From positions 1 through 64,000 of the forward strand of contig NZ_VIGH01000005.1 in assembly GCF_006704125.1 (NCBI RefSeq): DNA of 64,000 nt, written 5' to 3'. The position numbers and the translations under genes were made by a program. The notes beneath the pieces were generated by a model. It saw nothing but the letters and a program-made list of their open reading frames with translations, had not been told where the DNA came from and did no database searches. The stretch comes from Rhodococcus spelaei (lineage in GTDB: Bacteria; Actinomycetota; Actinomycetes; Mycobacteriales; Mycobacteriaceae). Positions 1 to 8,031 of the stretch are shown one piece after another (within the stretch, counting starts at the first letter, position 1; each line of letters starts with the position of its first letter).

Positions 1-1217
1 CTCTCGGATGTGATGGACGGCGGTCATGGTGGCGGGTGCGTCGCAGCCGGGGCGGGTGCAGCCGCGGGAGGATGCGATCAATGCCAGGCGTTGGTCGGGG
101 GTGGCGAGCCGTTTGGATCGGCCGAGGTGCAGGGGCCGGCCGTGGTGGTCGAACAGGCACAAGACCGGGTGCGCGTGTTCGGCCATTCGCAGGGCGTCGC
201 GGATGGGGACGATCCCGCCGCCGGCGGTCGTTGCCACCCCGGATGCGTCCTCGAGTTGCTGCAAAGTCATGGTGATGATCGCGGTGACGGGGAGTCCGCG
301 GTGACTGCCCAGTACCCCCGACGTCAGCAGGTGCCGCAGGCCGGCTTTGAGACCGTCGTGGCCTCGTTGTCCGGCGGTGCGGGTGTCGCGGGCCGCGGCC
401 TTCGCGAGGGCATCGTGGTCGAGGTTCGGGGATTCGGCGTCGCCGCTGGGTGAGTCGGGGTCGTCGGGGTTGTTCATGCCGGGCCGGGCGAGTTTCGCGA
501 GGAGCGGTTCGAGCAGCGCCCTGGTTTCGGGGTCGACCAGCCCGGAGATCGGGGTCATGAGATCGGCGTCCTGTTTGCCCATGCGGAAGCAGCGTTGCCG
601 GGCGCGGTCCTTGTCGTCGGTGAGACTGCCGTCGGGGTTGAGGTAGCCGAGCAGTTGTTGCCCGGCGTCGGCGACCGCCTTCGGGGTCGAGGACCGGGCG
701 AGTTCGGCTGGGGGTCCCTCCCTGCACGAAGTGCTTGGGGGCGGATCTGTTCGGCGACCTCCACGGCGGCGGGGTCGACGCTACGGGGGATTTTGCCGAG
801 CACGCCGCGGATCTCGTGGACGTGGTCGGGGCCGATGGCGCCGTCGCGTTGCGCGGTGGCGGTGGCGGGTAGGTCGGGGGGTAGTTGTTCGCCGGTGGGG
901 TGGTGCCAGGTGCCGACCTTTTTCGCTGCGGCGACTCGGCGGGCTGCGTCGGCGGCGGAGATCCGCAGGGTCTGGATGAGGAAGGTGTTGATCGTTGAGC
1001 AGTCGTGTTTGTCGGGCAGGGACCGTTCCACCGATTCGACGATCAGTCGGGTACCGACGGCCGCGGCCTTGCGCAGTGACATCTCCATCCGCTGGAGCGT
1101 CTCGACGATGTCCGTGTCCGACAGCCCGGACAGTCCGTCGTCGAGCAACCCGTCGACGGCGGCGTCGAGTGCTGACAGGTGATCTGCCACCCCACCGAAC
1201 CCCGCCGTCGAATGCAT
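1..1217 (-). pseudogene. DUF222/13E12-family HNH endonuclease, frameshifted and cut by window edge
   Basis: Read from ATG 1217 leftwards, about 157 residues of a DUF222 helical domain are followed by a change of frame near 740-709. In the second frame the protein resumes with the usual family text (ELARSSTPKAVADAG, then a long DUF222 stretch) and reaches the HNH module at the edge, where Cys-x4-Cys (GCTRPGC) and VHHI are visible. Removing 32 bp at 709-740 restores one frame with the spacing I expect of this family. Members carry a predicted HNH nuclease and occur in many copies in mycobacteria and rhodococci; their function is unsettled. As written, the ORF cannot make the HNH part, so it is either a pseudogene or a sequencing or assembly error. 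The start overlaps a LexA-like box and lies 7 nt after a -10 box. Confidence 0.85.
709..740. repeat. 32-bp palindromic insertion in the DUF222 gene
   Basis: The segment contains GCAC-GAA-GTGC flanked by C-rich and G-rich arms (TCCCTCCCT and TTGGGG), so it can fold into a hairpin. It has no counterpart in the expected protein. Without it, AEQIR joins AELARSSTPKA with the usual family spacing. Thirty-two is not a multiple of three, which explains the frameshift. I saw no second copy in this window. Confidence 0.55.
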
Positions 1218-1223
1218 GTTCGA
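1208..1223 (-). promoter_or_regulatory. LexA (SOS) box over the start codon
   Basis: On the + strand the site reads TCGAAT-GCAT-GTTCGA, 11 of 12 matches to the actinobacterial SOS box TCGAAC-N4-GTTCGA. It overlaps the ATG at 1217 and the predicted transcription start, a position suited to steric repression by LexA. Confidence 0.8.
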
Positions 1224-1224
1224 A

Positions 1225-1247
1225 ACACTAGCGCGACCCACCGACAA
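1225..1247 (-). promoter_or_regulatory. RecA-NDp-type (PafBC-dependent) DNA-damage promoter
   Basis: Read on the minus strand: TTGTCGGTG (1247-1239), 8 nt, TAGTGT (1230-1225). This fits the mycobacterial RecA-independent damage promoter TTGTCRGTG-N8-TAnnnT at every defined base. Transcription would begin about 1218, at the start codon, giving a leaderless mRNA. Confidence 0.75.
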
Positions 1248-1652
1248 GAATCTGGGGATCTCCGGCTGGATCCAATCTGCTGCGGGTGGAACTGCGCCTA
1301 GGGATATCTGACAATCTGCGGGTCCAGGCAAGACTGGCGGTTCAACGCTACGGACGGTCGACGTCGGTGCGGGTCCGCCGGGGCCTCGCCGACCCACGGA
1401 ACCGAAACATCTCCCGCGAAGTCGTCGAGTTCGCATACCGATTTCAGAGGGGGGCGTCGACCGCGTGCTGGTCTGCCGCCACATCAGAACCCAGCTACCG
1501 GGAGCTATCCCGGTGACCCGATGGTCAAAATCTGCGCGTCTGGGCTGGCCAGCGGTACAGCAGGCCAGTGAGGGCGCCGGACGGGCCACCGGGCCGCCCT
1601 GAATCGTCGATTGCGGTGTCGAGGGTCGAGGTTCACCGGAGCGGTGTTCGCG
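1248..1652. other. Intergenic stretch without a supported gene
   Basis: About 400 bases between the DUF222 promoter and the end of the OsmC gene. Short open frames exist on both strands but none has a recognisable product, a ribosome binding site or a matching -10 box. I see no repeat or RNA motif in it. Confidence 0.5.
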
Positions 1653-2138
1653 TCAGCGCTCGATCCGTGTGGTGGGCCGGTGCCGGACCGCGAAGTTCAC
1701 CGACCGGGCGATGAAGCACATCTCGTTTGCACTCTGGTGCAGCGACTCGATCTTGGCCAGCAGGTCGGCGCCGAGGGTGTCGCGGTCGCGCACCGTGACG
1801 TCGGGATTGAGCGTGACCTCGGTGAACTGCCCTGCGCCGCTGGGTTCCTCGGCCATCGTCCCGGTGGGACGGTCGGTGTACCCGGTGACCACGATCCCGG
1901 CGGACGCGGCCAGGCTGAGGAACCAGAGCATGTGGCACTGGGCCAGCGAGGCGACCAGCAGTTCCTCAGGGTTCCACCGCGCGGGGTCGCCCCGGAAGGC
2001 GGGATCCGAACTGCCGTACACGTCGGGCTTTGCTGGGGCCGAGATCCGGTGCTCGCGCCCATAAGCGCGGTGATCGACCGTGCCGACGCCCCGGTTCCCG
2101 GTCCAGGCGACAGTGAGGGCGTAGTGGTGTTCACGCAC
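1653..2138 (-). CDS. OsmC family protein (thiol peroxidase-like)
   Basis: A 161-residue protein with the OsmC fold signature: WNPEELLVASLAQCHMLW places the peroxidatic Cys at residue 68 at the start of the central helix, and the second conserved Cys is at 141 in ANEMCFIARSVNF. OsmC/Ohr proteins reduce organic hydroperoxides with this Cys pair; this one is closer to the general OsmC branch than to Ohr. The start is GTG 2138, preceded by GAGGAT and 6 nt, consistent with a leaderless mRNA. It stands alone on the minus strand. Confidence 0.85.
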   Translation of the reverse strand: MREHHYALTVAWTGNRGVGTVDHRAYGREHRISAPAKPDVYGSSDPAFRGDPARWNPEELLVASLAQCHMLWFLSLAASAGIVVTGYTDRPTGTMAEEPSGAGQFTEVTLNPDVTVRDRDTLGADLLAKIESLHQSANEMCFIARSVNFAVRHRPTTRIER

Positions 2139-2181
2139 GCGCCGATCCTCTCAGACCAGTGCGAACGGCCGGCCACTGTCC

Positions 2182-2301
2182 GGTCCGTGGCAGACCATCT
2201 GGACCTGGCACCGCCGCCTCGCGGGCGACGGCACCTGGGACCGGATTCTGGAACGGCTGCTCGCGCACGCCGGCGCGACCGGGATCGTCGACTGGCACTA
2301 G
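2182..2301 (+). mobile_element. IS5-family transposase remnant
   Basis: An open segment of about 39 codons reads SGPWQTIWTWHRRLAGDG, then TWDRILERLLAHAGATGIVD, WH and a stop at 2299-2301. The GPWQT...WHRR...DGTWDRI pattern is characteristic of the N-terminal half of IS5-group transposases. The catalytic part is absent, as are start codon and inverted repeats, so only a fossil remains. Its stop abuts the 3' end of the DUF2993 gene on the other strand. Confidence 0.7.
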
Positions 2302-3092
2302 GTCAGCAGCGAGCAACCACTCGGCGCGGGAGTGTTCGGATCCGCCTTCGGCATCGAGTACGCGCCGCCGGCCAGCGACATCTGGATCCCGCTGTCGGTG
2401 ACGGTCATCGACTGAGCTGTCATCCCCAGCGGGTACGTCTGCAGGCTGCTGGTGAGCACGTCGACGACGCCACTGACCAGATCGGTGGGCAGGCCGAGTC
2501 CGAGAACCTGGGCGCCGACGGTCTCAACGTTGACGGTGCCCGCGTTGACCTGCGGCTTGACGGTCAGTTCGGCGAGGCCGAGAACCTGGAACTTCAGCGT
2601 CCCGGTGGTCGGGTCGGAGGTGACCCCCGACACCAGGTTGCCGAACGGCTGCGCCTGAATGGTGGCGAGGATGCCGTCGGTGGACCAGTTGATGTCGGCG
2701 GTCGAACTACCGATGGACCCGCTCGAGTTGTCGGTGGCGGTCAGGTCGACGTCGTTGACCCGGGCCTTGACGTGCATGTCCTTCGCGGGCCCGAAGGTCG
2801 AGTCGTCGCTCGTGATCGTGATGTACGGGACCTTCTTGTCGATCGCCTGCAGCAGCACCGGTTTCGCGCTGAGTCCGACGTCGACCTGCGATCCGAGTTC
2901 GCTCTGGAATTGGCTCGACATGCACTGCTTCACGTTGTGCCGCACGTACAGTTCGGCGCCGATCAGTAGCGCGACCAGGGCCACGATCACCACGAGGGCA
3001 ATCGTGAGGACCAGGTTTCGCTTCGGGCGCGTCGTCGTCGGACCGTTCGGCGCGGGTGCAATGGAGGCCATTGCACGGATTCTTCCCGACAT
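2298..3092 (-). CDS. DUF2993 protein, LmeA-like phospholipid-binding
   Basis: A 264-residue protein with a short cytoplasmic N-terminus rich in Pro and Thr, one hydrophobic segment at about 27-47 and a DUF2993 domain in the remainder. In mycobacteria the DUF2993 protein LmeA binds phospholipids in the periplasm and supports lipomannan maturation; that role is inferred here from family only. ATG 3092 is used; ATG 3071 (MASIAP) is an alternative. A -10-like TAGCGT lies at 3119-3114 upstream, and a perfect 11-bp palindrome GTTCTGAGAAC at 3103-3113 sits between it and the gene. Confidence 0.75.
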   Translation of the reverse strand: MSGRIRAMASIAPAPNGPTTTRPKRNLVLTIALVVIVALVALLIGAELYVRHNVKQCMSSQFQSELGSQVDVGLSAKPVLLQAIDKKVPYITITSDDSTFGPAKDMHVKARVNDVDLTATDNSSGSIGSSTADINWSTDGILATIQAQPFGNLVSGVTSDPTTGTLKFQVLGLAELTVKPQVNAGTVNVETVGAQVLGLGLPTDLVSGVVDVLTSSLQTYPLGMTAQSMTVTDSGIQMSLAGGAYSMPKADPNTPAPSGCSLLT

Positions 3093-3102
3093 TTCTGTGC
3101 GC

Positions 3103-3113
3103 GTTCTGAGAAC
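3103..3113. promoter_or_regulatory. 11-bp palindrome, candidate operator
   Basis: GTTCTGAGAAC is a perfect inverted repeat in the short divergent region between the DUF2993 gene and the AbiEi-like gene, just downstream of the DUF2993 -10 box. It could be the binding site of the neighbouring AbiEi-type protein; this is inference. Confidence 0.35.
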
Positions 3114-3155
3114 ACGCTACGAACGGATTATGTGACCCAGGACACAGCATCGAAG

Positions 3156-3161
3156 TACTGT
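3156..3161 (+). promoter_or_regulatory. -10 box (TACTGT) of a leaderless gene
   Basis: TACTGT is followed by 6 nt and ATG 3168, so transcription should start at the A of the ATG. This favours ATG 3168 over the upstream GTG 3132. Confidence 0.5.
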
Positions 3162-3167
3162 GGCGAC

Positions 3168-3752
3168 ATGGACGGACCGGATCGGCGTGAGAAGGACCTG
3201 TGTGAGCGGGCCTGGACCCAGGACGGGTTCTTCACAGCGGAACAGGCCATGGCGCTCGGGTTCACCGGGGAGGACGTGGTCGCAGCCGTCGCAGCGGGGA
3301 CGTGGGCGCAACCCGAGCCCGGACTGTTCCGGCTCGCGCAGTGGCGCACCACCGACCTCGAGGACGTCGCCCGCTGCTGCGTGCGTCTCGACAACGCGGT
3401 GGTCTCGCATCAGAGCGCGGCCGAACTGCACGGCCTCGGACACCTGCACCCGCGCTTCCTGCACGTGACCACGACGGCGTCCGAGACCACGCGACTGGAC
3501 CGGGTTGCGGTGCACCACAGCGCCATGCCGCCCGGCGACTGCGAGCACACCGGCGCCTTCCGGATCACCACGCCGATGCGGACCGTGTTCGACCTGGCAG
3601 ACGGCGGCGTCTCGCAGTGGGTGCTGGACGAGGTGGTCGGCGACGCGCTCGCGATCGGCAGGATCGACCGCGACGCGCTCGGATCCGCCGCGGTGGGCCG
3701 ATCCGAGCGCGTCGAGCGCCGGGTCACGAAGGCGTTGTCCGCCTGGGAGTGA
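3168..3752 (+). CDS. AbiEi-like antitoxin/regulator without a toxin partner
   Basis: A 194-residue protein. The N-terminal 70 residues (WTQDGFFTAEQAMALGF, then VVAAVAAGTWAQPEPGLFRL) match the winged-helix AbiEi_4-type antitoxin domain. The middle segment SHQSAAELHGLG with TPMRTVFDLAD is typical of the C-terminal antitoxin half. AbiE systems are type IV toxin-antitoxin pairs in which AbiEi represses the operon and AbiEii is a nucleotidyltransferase toxin. No nucleotidyltransferase gene is adjacent: the next gene is convergent and starts its 3' end 4 nt away. It is therefore an orphan regulator or antitoxin. The start choice rests on a leaderless -10 box. Confidence 0.7.
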   Translation: MDGPDRREKDLCERAWTQDGFFTAEQAMALGFTGEDVVAAVAAGTWAQPEPGLFRLAQWRTTDLEDVARCCVRLDNAVVSHQSAAELHGLGHLHPRFLHVTTTASETTRLDRVAVHHSAMPPGDCEHTGAFRITTPMRTVFDLADGGVSQWVLDEVVGDALAIGRIDRDALGSAAVGRSERVERRVTKALSAWE

Positions 3753-3756
3753 GCGG

Positions 3757-5571
3757 TCAGAACCAGGCGTCGCGCATGTCCAGGGTGGTTCGGTCGAGCG
3801 CGGCCAGCAATGCGAGTTGTGGCCCGGTGCGGGGCAGTTCGTACCGGAAGAAGTACCGGCCCGCCTGACGTTTGCCGTCGTAGAAGTCGCCTTCCTTGCC
3901 CTCGCAGGCCAGCATCTGCTCGAGCCAGATCCAGGCGATCACGAGGTGCCCGACGACCTCGAGGTAGACGGAACTGTTGGCCATCGCCGCATCGACGTCG
4001 ACATCACCGGAGCCGGGGGTGGGGGCGAACAGTCCCGCGGTGACCTTGCCGACCTGGCCCAGGACGTCGCCGAGCTGCTCGGCCAACTCCGCGAACTCGT
4101 CGTCGGCCTCGGCAGCGTCCGTGATGGTGCGGCCGATGGATTCCGTCAGCAACCGCAGGCTGATGCCACCCTGCTGGGTCACCTTGCGGCCCAGCAGGTC
4201 CAGGCCCTGGATGCCGTGGGTGCCCTCGTGGATGGGGTTGAGGCGGTTGTCGCGGTAATGCTGTTCGACGTCGTACTCGCGGGTGTAGCCGTAGCCGCCG
4301 TGCACCTGGATCGCGAGGCTGTTCGCCTCCAGGCACCACTGCGACGGCCAGCTCTTCGCGATCGGGGTGAGGATGTCGAGGAGCAGCCCGATCCGGTTGC
4401 GTGCGGCGACGTTCTCGGCGATGCGCTGCTCGTCGACCATGCGCATGCAGAACATCTCCAGCGCGAGCGCGCCTTCCACATACGACTTCTGGGCCAGCAG
4501 CATCCGCTTGACGTCGGCATGCTCGACGATCGGAACCTGCTTGGCGGCGGGGTCTTTCGCAGCCACCGGCCTGCCCTGCTCACGCTGACGGGCGTAGTCG
4601 ACCGACTTGAGGTAGCCGGTGTAGCCGAGCGCGGTGGCACCGAGGCCGACCCCGATCCGGGCCTCGTTCATCATGTGGAACATGTAGGTCAGGCCGCTGC
4701 CGGCCTCACCGACCAGGTGGCCGACCGCGCCGGCAGCCCCGCCCGGGCGGTGCGTGCCGTCACCGAAGGCGAGCACGGTGTTGGTGGTGCCGCGGTAGCC
4801 CATCTTGTGGTTCAGGCCCGTCAGTGTCACGTCGTTGCGCTCACCGAGGCTGCCGTCCGCCTCGACGAGCACCTTCGGGACGATGAACAGCGAGATGCCC
4901 TTGGTGCCTTCGGGTCCGCCCGGAATCTTGGCCAGCACCAGGTGGACGATGTTCTCGGCCAGATCGTGCTCGCCGCCCGAGATCCACATCTTGTTGCCGA
5001 ACAGGCGGTAGCTGCCGTCCGCCTGCGGCTCGGCGCGGGTGACGATGTCGCCGAGTGAGGAACCCGCCTGCGGCTCCGACAGGCACATGGTGCCGAAGAA
5101 CCGACCCGCGACGAGCGGCTTGGCGTAGGTCTCGATCTGCTCGGGGGTGCCATGTGCGAGCAGCAGGTTCGCGTTGCCGATGGTCAGCATCGGGTAGGCG
5201 GCGGTGCCGACGTTCGCGGCCTGGAACCAGGCGAAGCAGGCGCCGGTGACGGTCGCGGGCAGTTGCAGCCCGCCCGCCTCGTAGTCCATGCCCGCGCCCA
5301 TCAGGTCGGCCTTGACGAAGGCGTCGAGCGCCTCCTTGACCTCCGGGACGATGGTCACCGTGGTGCCGTCGAAGGTCGGCTCGGCGGCGTCGCTGAGCTT
5401 GTTGTGCGTCGCGAAGTAGCGGGTCGCGAGCTGCTCACTGAGGTCGAGCACGCCGTCGAAGGTCTCGCGCGAGTGATCTTGGTACCGCGGCGACGAGGTC
5501 AGCGCCTCGACGTCGAGCCATTCGTAGAGGAGGAAGTCGAGATCTCGTCGCGACAGCAGCGTCGAACGCAT
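3757..5571 (-). CDS. Acyl-CoA dehydrogenase, large (about 600 aa) form
   Basis: A 604-residue flavoenzyme. The core shows CLSEPQAGSSLGDI (FAD/substrate loop), GNKMWISGGEHD, a MMNEARIGVGL motif and VHGGYGYTREYDVEQHYRD near the catalytic region. The extra C-terminal helical domain (about residues 460-600) is characteristic of the long acyl-CoA dehydrogenases with an Acyl-CoA_dh_C domain. It should oxidise an acyl-CoA to the trans-2-enoyl-CoA with electron transfer to ETF; chain length cannot be told. ATG 5571 is chosen over 5610 because GAAGGGA lies 9 nt before it. No beta-oxidation partner is adjacent. Confidence 0.85.
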   Translation of the reverse strand: MRSTLLSRRDLDFLLYEWLDVEALTSSPRYQDHSRETFDGVLDLSEQLATRYFATHNKLSDAAEPTFDGTTVTIVPEVKEALDAFVKADLMGAGMDYEAGGLQLPATVTGACFAWFQAANVGTAAYPMLTIGNANLLLAHGTPEQIETYAKPLVAGRFFGTMCLSEPQAGSSLGDIVTRAEPQADGSYRLFGNKMWISGGEHDLAENIVHLVLAKIPGGPEGTKGISLFIVPKVLVEADGSLGERNDVTLTGLNHKMGYRGTTNTVLAFGDGTHRPGGAAGAVGHLVGEAGSGLTYMFHMMNEARIGVGLGATALGYTGYLKSVDYARQREQGRPVAAKDPAAKQVPIVEHADVKRMLLAQKSYVEGALALEMFCMRMVDEQRIAENVAARNRIGLLLDILTPIAKSWPSQWCLEANSLAIQVHGGYGYTREYDVEQHYRDNRLNPIHEGTHGIQGLDLLGRKVTQQGGISLRLLTESIGRTITDAAEADDEFAELAEQLGDVLGQVGKVTAGLFAPTPGSGDVDVDAAMANSSVYLEVVGHLVIAWIWLEQMLACEGKEGDFYDGKRQAGRYFFRYELPRTGPQLALLAALDRTTLDMRDAWF

Positions 5572-5629
5572 GGGTTGAGTCCCTTCGGGCGGAGGCAGAG
5601 CCACCGCCAAGGCTAGAGCCTCCCGAGCG

Positions 5630-6412
5630 TCATGGTGTCGGCGCGACCACCGACCACGGCACTGTCAGCACGCAGTCACGCAGTCGGCGGCGCGAGACCT
5701 CCACCGGAATGCCCTGCGCACGAAGCAGGTCGAGTGCCGCACGCCACCGGACCCGGGGGCCGAACGGGGCATGCTGGGCGGCCGTTGCCCACGCGCGGTC
5801 GGCGGCCACCAGCAGGTCGTGCACGCCCTCGCCGGGCACGTTGCGGTGGATCAGCGCCTTCGGTAGCCGCTCGGCGACGTCGCCGGGCCGCTCGACGTCG
5901 AACGGGTCCCAGGCCAGGGTCAGTGTCAGGGGGTGGTGTTCGTCGAGCAGCACCCAGGCGCAGCGCCTGCCGAGTTCGTCGCAGGTGCCGTCGACGAACA
6001 ACCCGCCCGGCGCCAGGCCCGACTGCACCTTCGCCCACGCGCCCGCGACCGCCTCCTCCGGGTACTGGCGCAGCACGTTGAAGGCACGCACGAGCACCGG
6101 TCGCAGTCCGGCGAGTTCGAAGCCGCCGCGGGCGAAGCTGACCCCGTCGCGACCGTCCACAACCCGGTCCGGGTCGATCTCGAGCCCGACCACCCGCAGG
6201 TCCGGCCGCACAGTCCGCAGCCGGCCGGCCAATTCGAAGGTGGTGTCGGGCCGCGCCCCGTAGCCGAGGTCCACGACCAGCGGGTCGGCCGCGTCGAGCA
6301 GGGCGTCGGCGACCTGTGGTCGGTGCACCAGCCAGCGGTCGCTGCGTCGCAGCCTGTTGATGCCGGTGGTGCCGCGGGTGATGACGCCGTCCGGGCGCTT
6401 GCTGACGCCCAT
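5630..6412 (-). CDS. Class I SAM-dependent methyltransferase-like protein
   Basis: A 260-residue protein. Motif I is VVDLGYGARP (46-55), followed by an acidic end of strand 2 (GLEID, 76-80) and a later GLAPGGLFVDGTCDELGR segment resembling the post-motif region of class I methyltransferases. The substrate is unknown. It lies 6 nt downstream of the first DUF2505 gene on the same strand, so the two are probably cotranscribed, close to murB. Confidence 0.65.
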   Translation of the reverse strand: MGVSKRPDGVITRGTTGINRLRRSDRWLVHRPQVADALLDAADPLVVDLGYGARPDTTFELAGRLRTVRPDLRVVGLEIDPDRVVDGRDGVSFARGGFELAGLRPVLVRAFNVLRQYPEEAVAGAWAKVQSGLAPGGLFVDGTCDELGRRCAWVLLDEHHPLTLTLAWDPFDVERPGDVAERLPKALIHRNVPGEGVHDLLVAADRAWATAAQHAPFGPRVRWRAALDLLRAQGIPVEVSRRRLRDCVLTVPWSVVAPTP

Positions 6413-6418
6413 CGACTG

Positions 6419-6919
6419 CTACTGCTTCGCGAGCCAGTCGGCGGTGACCTGCGCCTCGGTGCGGAACAGGTCGACGAGGTTGACCAGCATCAACTGCTCG
6501 AGCTTGCCGCCGACGAAGGGGATGAACACCTTCGCCTCGGATGACGTGCGGAGCGTGGAGCCGGTGTCGGTGGTGAACAGCGACATGGTGCCGGACAGGC
6601 TGCCCGGACCGGCCGGGATGGAGGCCTCGTACGTCCCGCTCACCGGCTCGCCGAAGGCGCTGTAGTGCTCCTTGCGGGTGATGACCATGTCCTTCTTCAT
6701 CACGGTCTGCGCGATGTCGGGCAGGGAGTTACGGGGAATGATGTGGTGGAAGACCAGGTCGATGCCGGCGTCGTTGACCTCGAAGCTCTCGACGTGGTTG
6801 TCCGAGAACTTCCGCAGTTCGATCATGCGGGCTTCCCAGTAGTCGCGGTTCGTCAGCGCCGCGTACACCTTCTCGGTGGGGTGGGTGTACCGGGCGGAGT
6901 AGTCGATGCGGCGAGCCAT
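6419..6919 (-). CDS. DUF2505 protein, copy 1
   Basis: A 166-residue protein of the DUF2505 family (START/SRPBCC-like fold), beginning MARRIDYSARYTHPTEKVYAAL. The family opens with an aromatic-rich strand and a helix carrying the VYxALT pattern and ends with a helix (VTADWLAKQ). Function is unknown; actinobacterial members often lie beside murB. It is the middle of a minus-strand run of three paralogues and a methyltransferase. A leaderless -10 box lies directly upstream, so it can be transcribed on its own. Confidence 0.75.
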   Translation of the reverse strand: MARRIDYSARYTHPTEKVYAALTNRDYWEARMIELRKFSDNHVESFEVNDAGIDLVFHHIIPRNSLPDIAQTVMKKDMVITRKEHYSAFGEPVSGTYEASIPAGPGSLSGTMSLFTTDTGSTLRTSSEAKVFIPFVGGKLEQLMLVNLVDLFRTEAQVTADWLAKQ

Positions 6920-6926
6920 GACCGGC

Positions 6927-6932
6927 AGGTTA
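6927..6932 (-). promoter_or_regulatory. -10 box (TAACCT), leaderless start
   Basis: On the minus strand TAACCT is followed by 7 nt and ATG 6919, consistent with transcription starting at the start codon. Confidence 0.5.
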
Positions 6933-6977
6933 CCGGCTCGACACGCATCGACTACACATCCGTCCAGGAACTACGGG

Positions 6978-7484
6978 TCAGGCGTTGGCGGCGACCCACT
7001 CCTCGACCGCGCCCTGGTCCCGCCCGAGGATGTCGACGATCTGGTCGCCGACCATGCCCTCGACGGTGCCACCGATGAGCTTCACGCTGACGGTGACCTC
7101 GCCGGCGATGCTCATCACGGCGCCGCCGTCGGCGCCGACCGTCAGGACTGCGGTGCCCTCAGCCTTGATCGGAAGCCCGGTGGTCTCGGCGGTGAAGGTG
7201 CCCTCGGCGCGGTTGCCGTCGAACGGACCCCACTTCTCGCTGCGCACCAGCGCAAGGTCACCCTTGACGAACTTGGAGACGATGCTCGGCAGCGAGTTGG
7301 CGTCGAGCTGCTGCGAGATCGCGACGTCGACGGTGCCCTCGCCCGCGACGAGACGCTCGAGCGTGACGCCGTTGTCGGCGGCCTTCTCGATGCGCTGGTT
7401 CCAGAAACGCTCGTCGGTGAGCGTCCGGTGAACTGCTTCGGCGGGGATCTGGTAGTTGGCTGTGAACTCGATGTGGCGTGACAT
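6978..7484 (-). CDS. DUF2505 protein, copy 2
   Basis: A 168-residue paralogue of the flanking genes (MSRHIEFTANYQIPAEAVHRTL at its N-terminus). It keeps the internal block with Asp-Val-X-Ile-X-Gln, a Leu-Pro-X-Ile-Val segment, and the C-terminal helix DQGAVEEWVAANA. No catalytic motif is evident; the fold suggests a hydrophobic ligand pocket. It is separated by 58 nt from copy 1 and has its own -10 box. Confidence 0.75.
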   Translation of the reverse strand: MSRHIEFTANYQIPAEAVHRTLTDERFWNQRIEKAADNGVTLERLVAGEGTVDVAISQQLDANSLPSIVSKFVKGDLALVRSEKWGPFDGNRAEGTFTAETTGLPIKAEGTAVLTVGADGGAVMSIAGEVTVSVKLIGGTVEGMVGDQIVDILGRDQGAVEEWVAANA

Positions 7485-7491
7485 GTGCGGC

Positions 7492-7497
7492 AGATTA
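7492..7497 (-). promoter_or_regulatory. -10 box (TAATCT), leaderless start
   Basis: TAATCT on the minus strand is followed by 7 nt and ATG 7484. Confidence 0.5.
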
Positions 7498-7520
7498 CAT
7501 GGTCTCGCGCAGGTCGAAAT

Positions 7521-8024
7521 CTACACGTGCTCGTTGAGCCAGCGAGCGGTGAACTCGTTCTCGTTGTCGAGCAGTTCGGTGACCTGATCGGCGATCACCG
7601 ACTCGATCTTCCCACCGATCAGCGGGAGCTTGACCTCGACCTTGCCGTCCAGCGTGAGGGCGGTGCCCGCGCCGTCCGCGGCGAGGGACATGGTGCCGCT
7701 GAGGGTGGCGGGTACGCCGTCGACGCGAGCGGTGAACGTGCCCTCGGCGCTGGTGCCGTCGAGAGGCCCCCACGTCTCGGTGCGGGTGATGATCAGGTCA
7801 CCGGGACGGATTTTGGTGACGATGGCGGGCAGGTGCGCGGCGGGGACGGACTGTGTCATCTCCACGTCCACGGTGCCCTTGCCGACGGTGACGTGCCCGA
7901 GCGAGGCGCCCTCGCCGCCGACCTCGGCAATCCGGTCGCGCCAGTACTGCTCACTGGTGAGGGCGCGGTGCACCTGGTCGACCGCCTGGGGGTACGAGGA
8001 CGAATGCGGAATGCGGCTGGCCAT
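7521..8024 (-). CDS. DUF2505 protein, copy 3
   Basis: A 167-residue third paralogue. The N-terminus [19 protein letters not shown] aligns with the other two copies at the same distance from the start, which fixes ATG 8024. It shares with copy 2 the TVDVxxxQ and LPxIVxK blocks and a [10 protein letters not shown] segment. Function is unknown. The gene is divergent from murB with overlapping promoters, so the two may be expressed together. Confidence 0.75.
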   Translation of the reverse strand: MASRIPHSSSYPQAVDQVHRALTSEQYWRDRIAEVGGEGASLGHVTVGKGTVDVEMTQSVPAAHLPAIVTKIRPGDLIITRTETWGPLDGTSAEGTFTARVDGVPATLSGTMSLAADGAGTALTLDGKVEVKLPLIGGKIESVIADQVTELLDNENEFTARWLNEHV

Positions 8025-8031
8025 GGCGGGC

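Noticed and set aside
1286-1516. 76-residue plus-strand ORF in the gap upstream of the DUF222 gene
   Set aside because: No homology recognised, no ribosome site or -10 box at a suitable distance, and its composition is unlike the neighbouring genes.
1611-2969. 452-residue plus-strand frame over OsmC and DUF2993 genes
   Set aside because: It is low-complexity Gly/Arg/Asp-rich translation opposite two better-supported genes.
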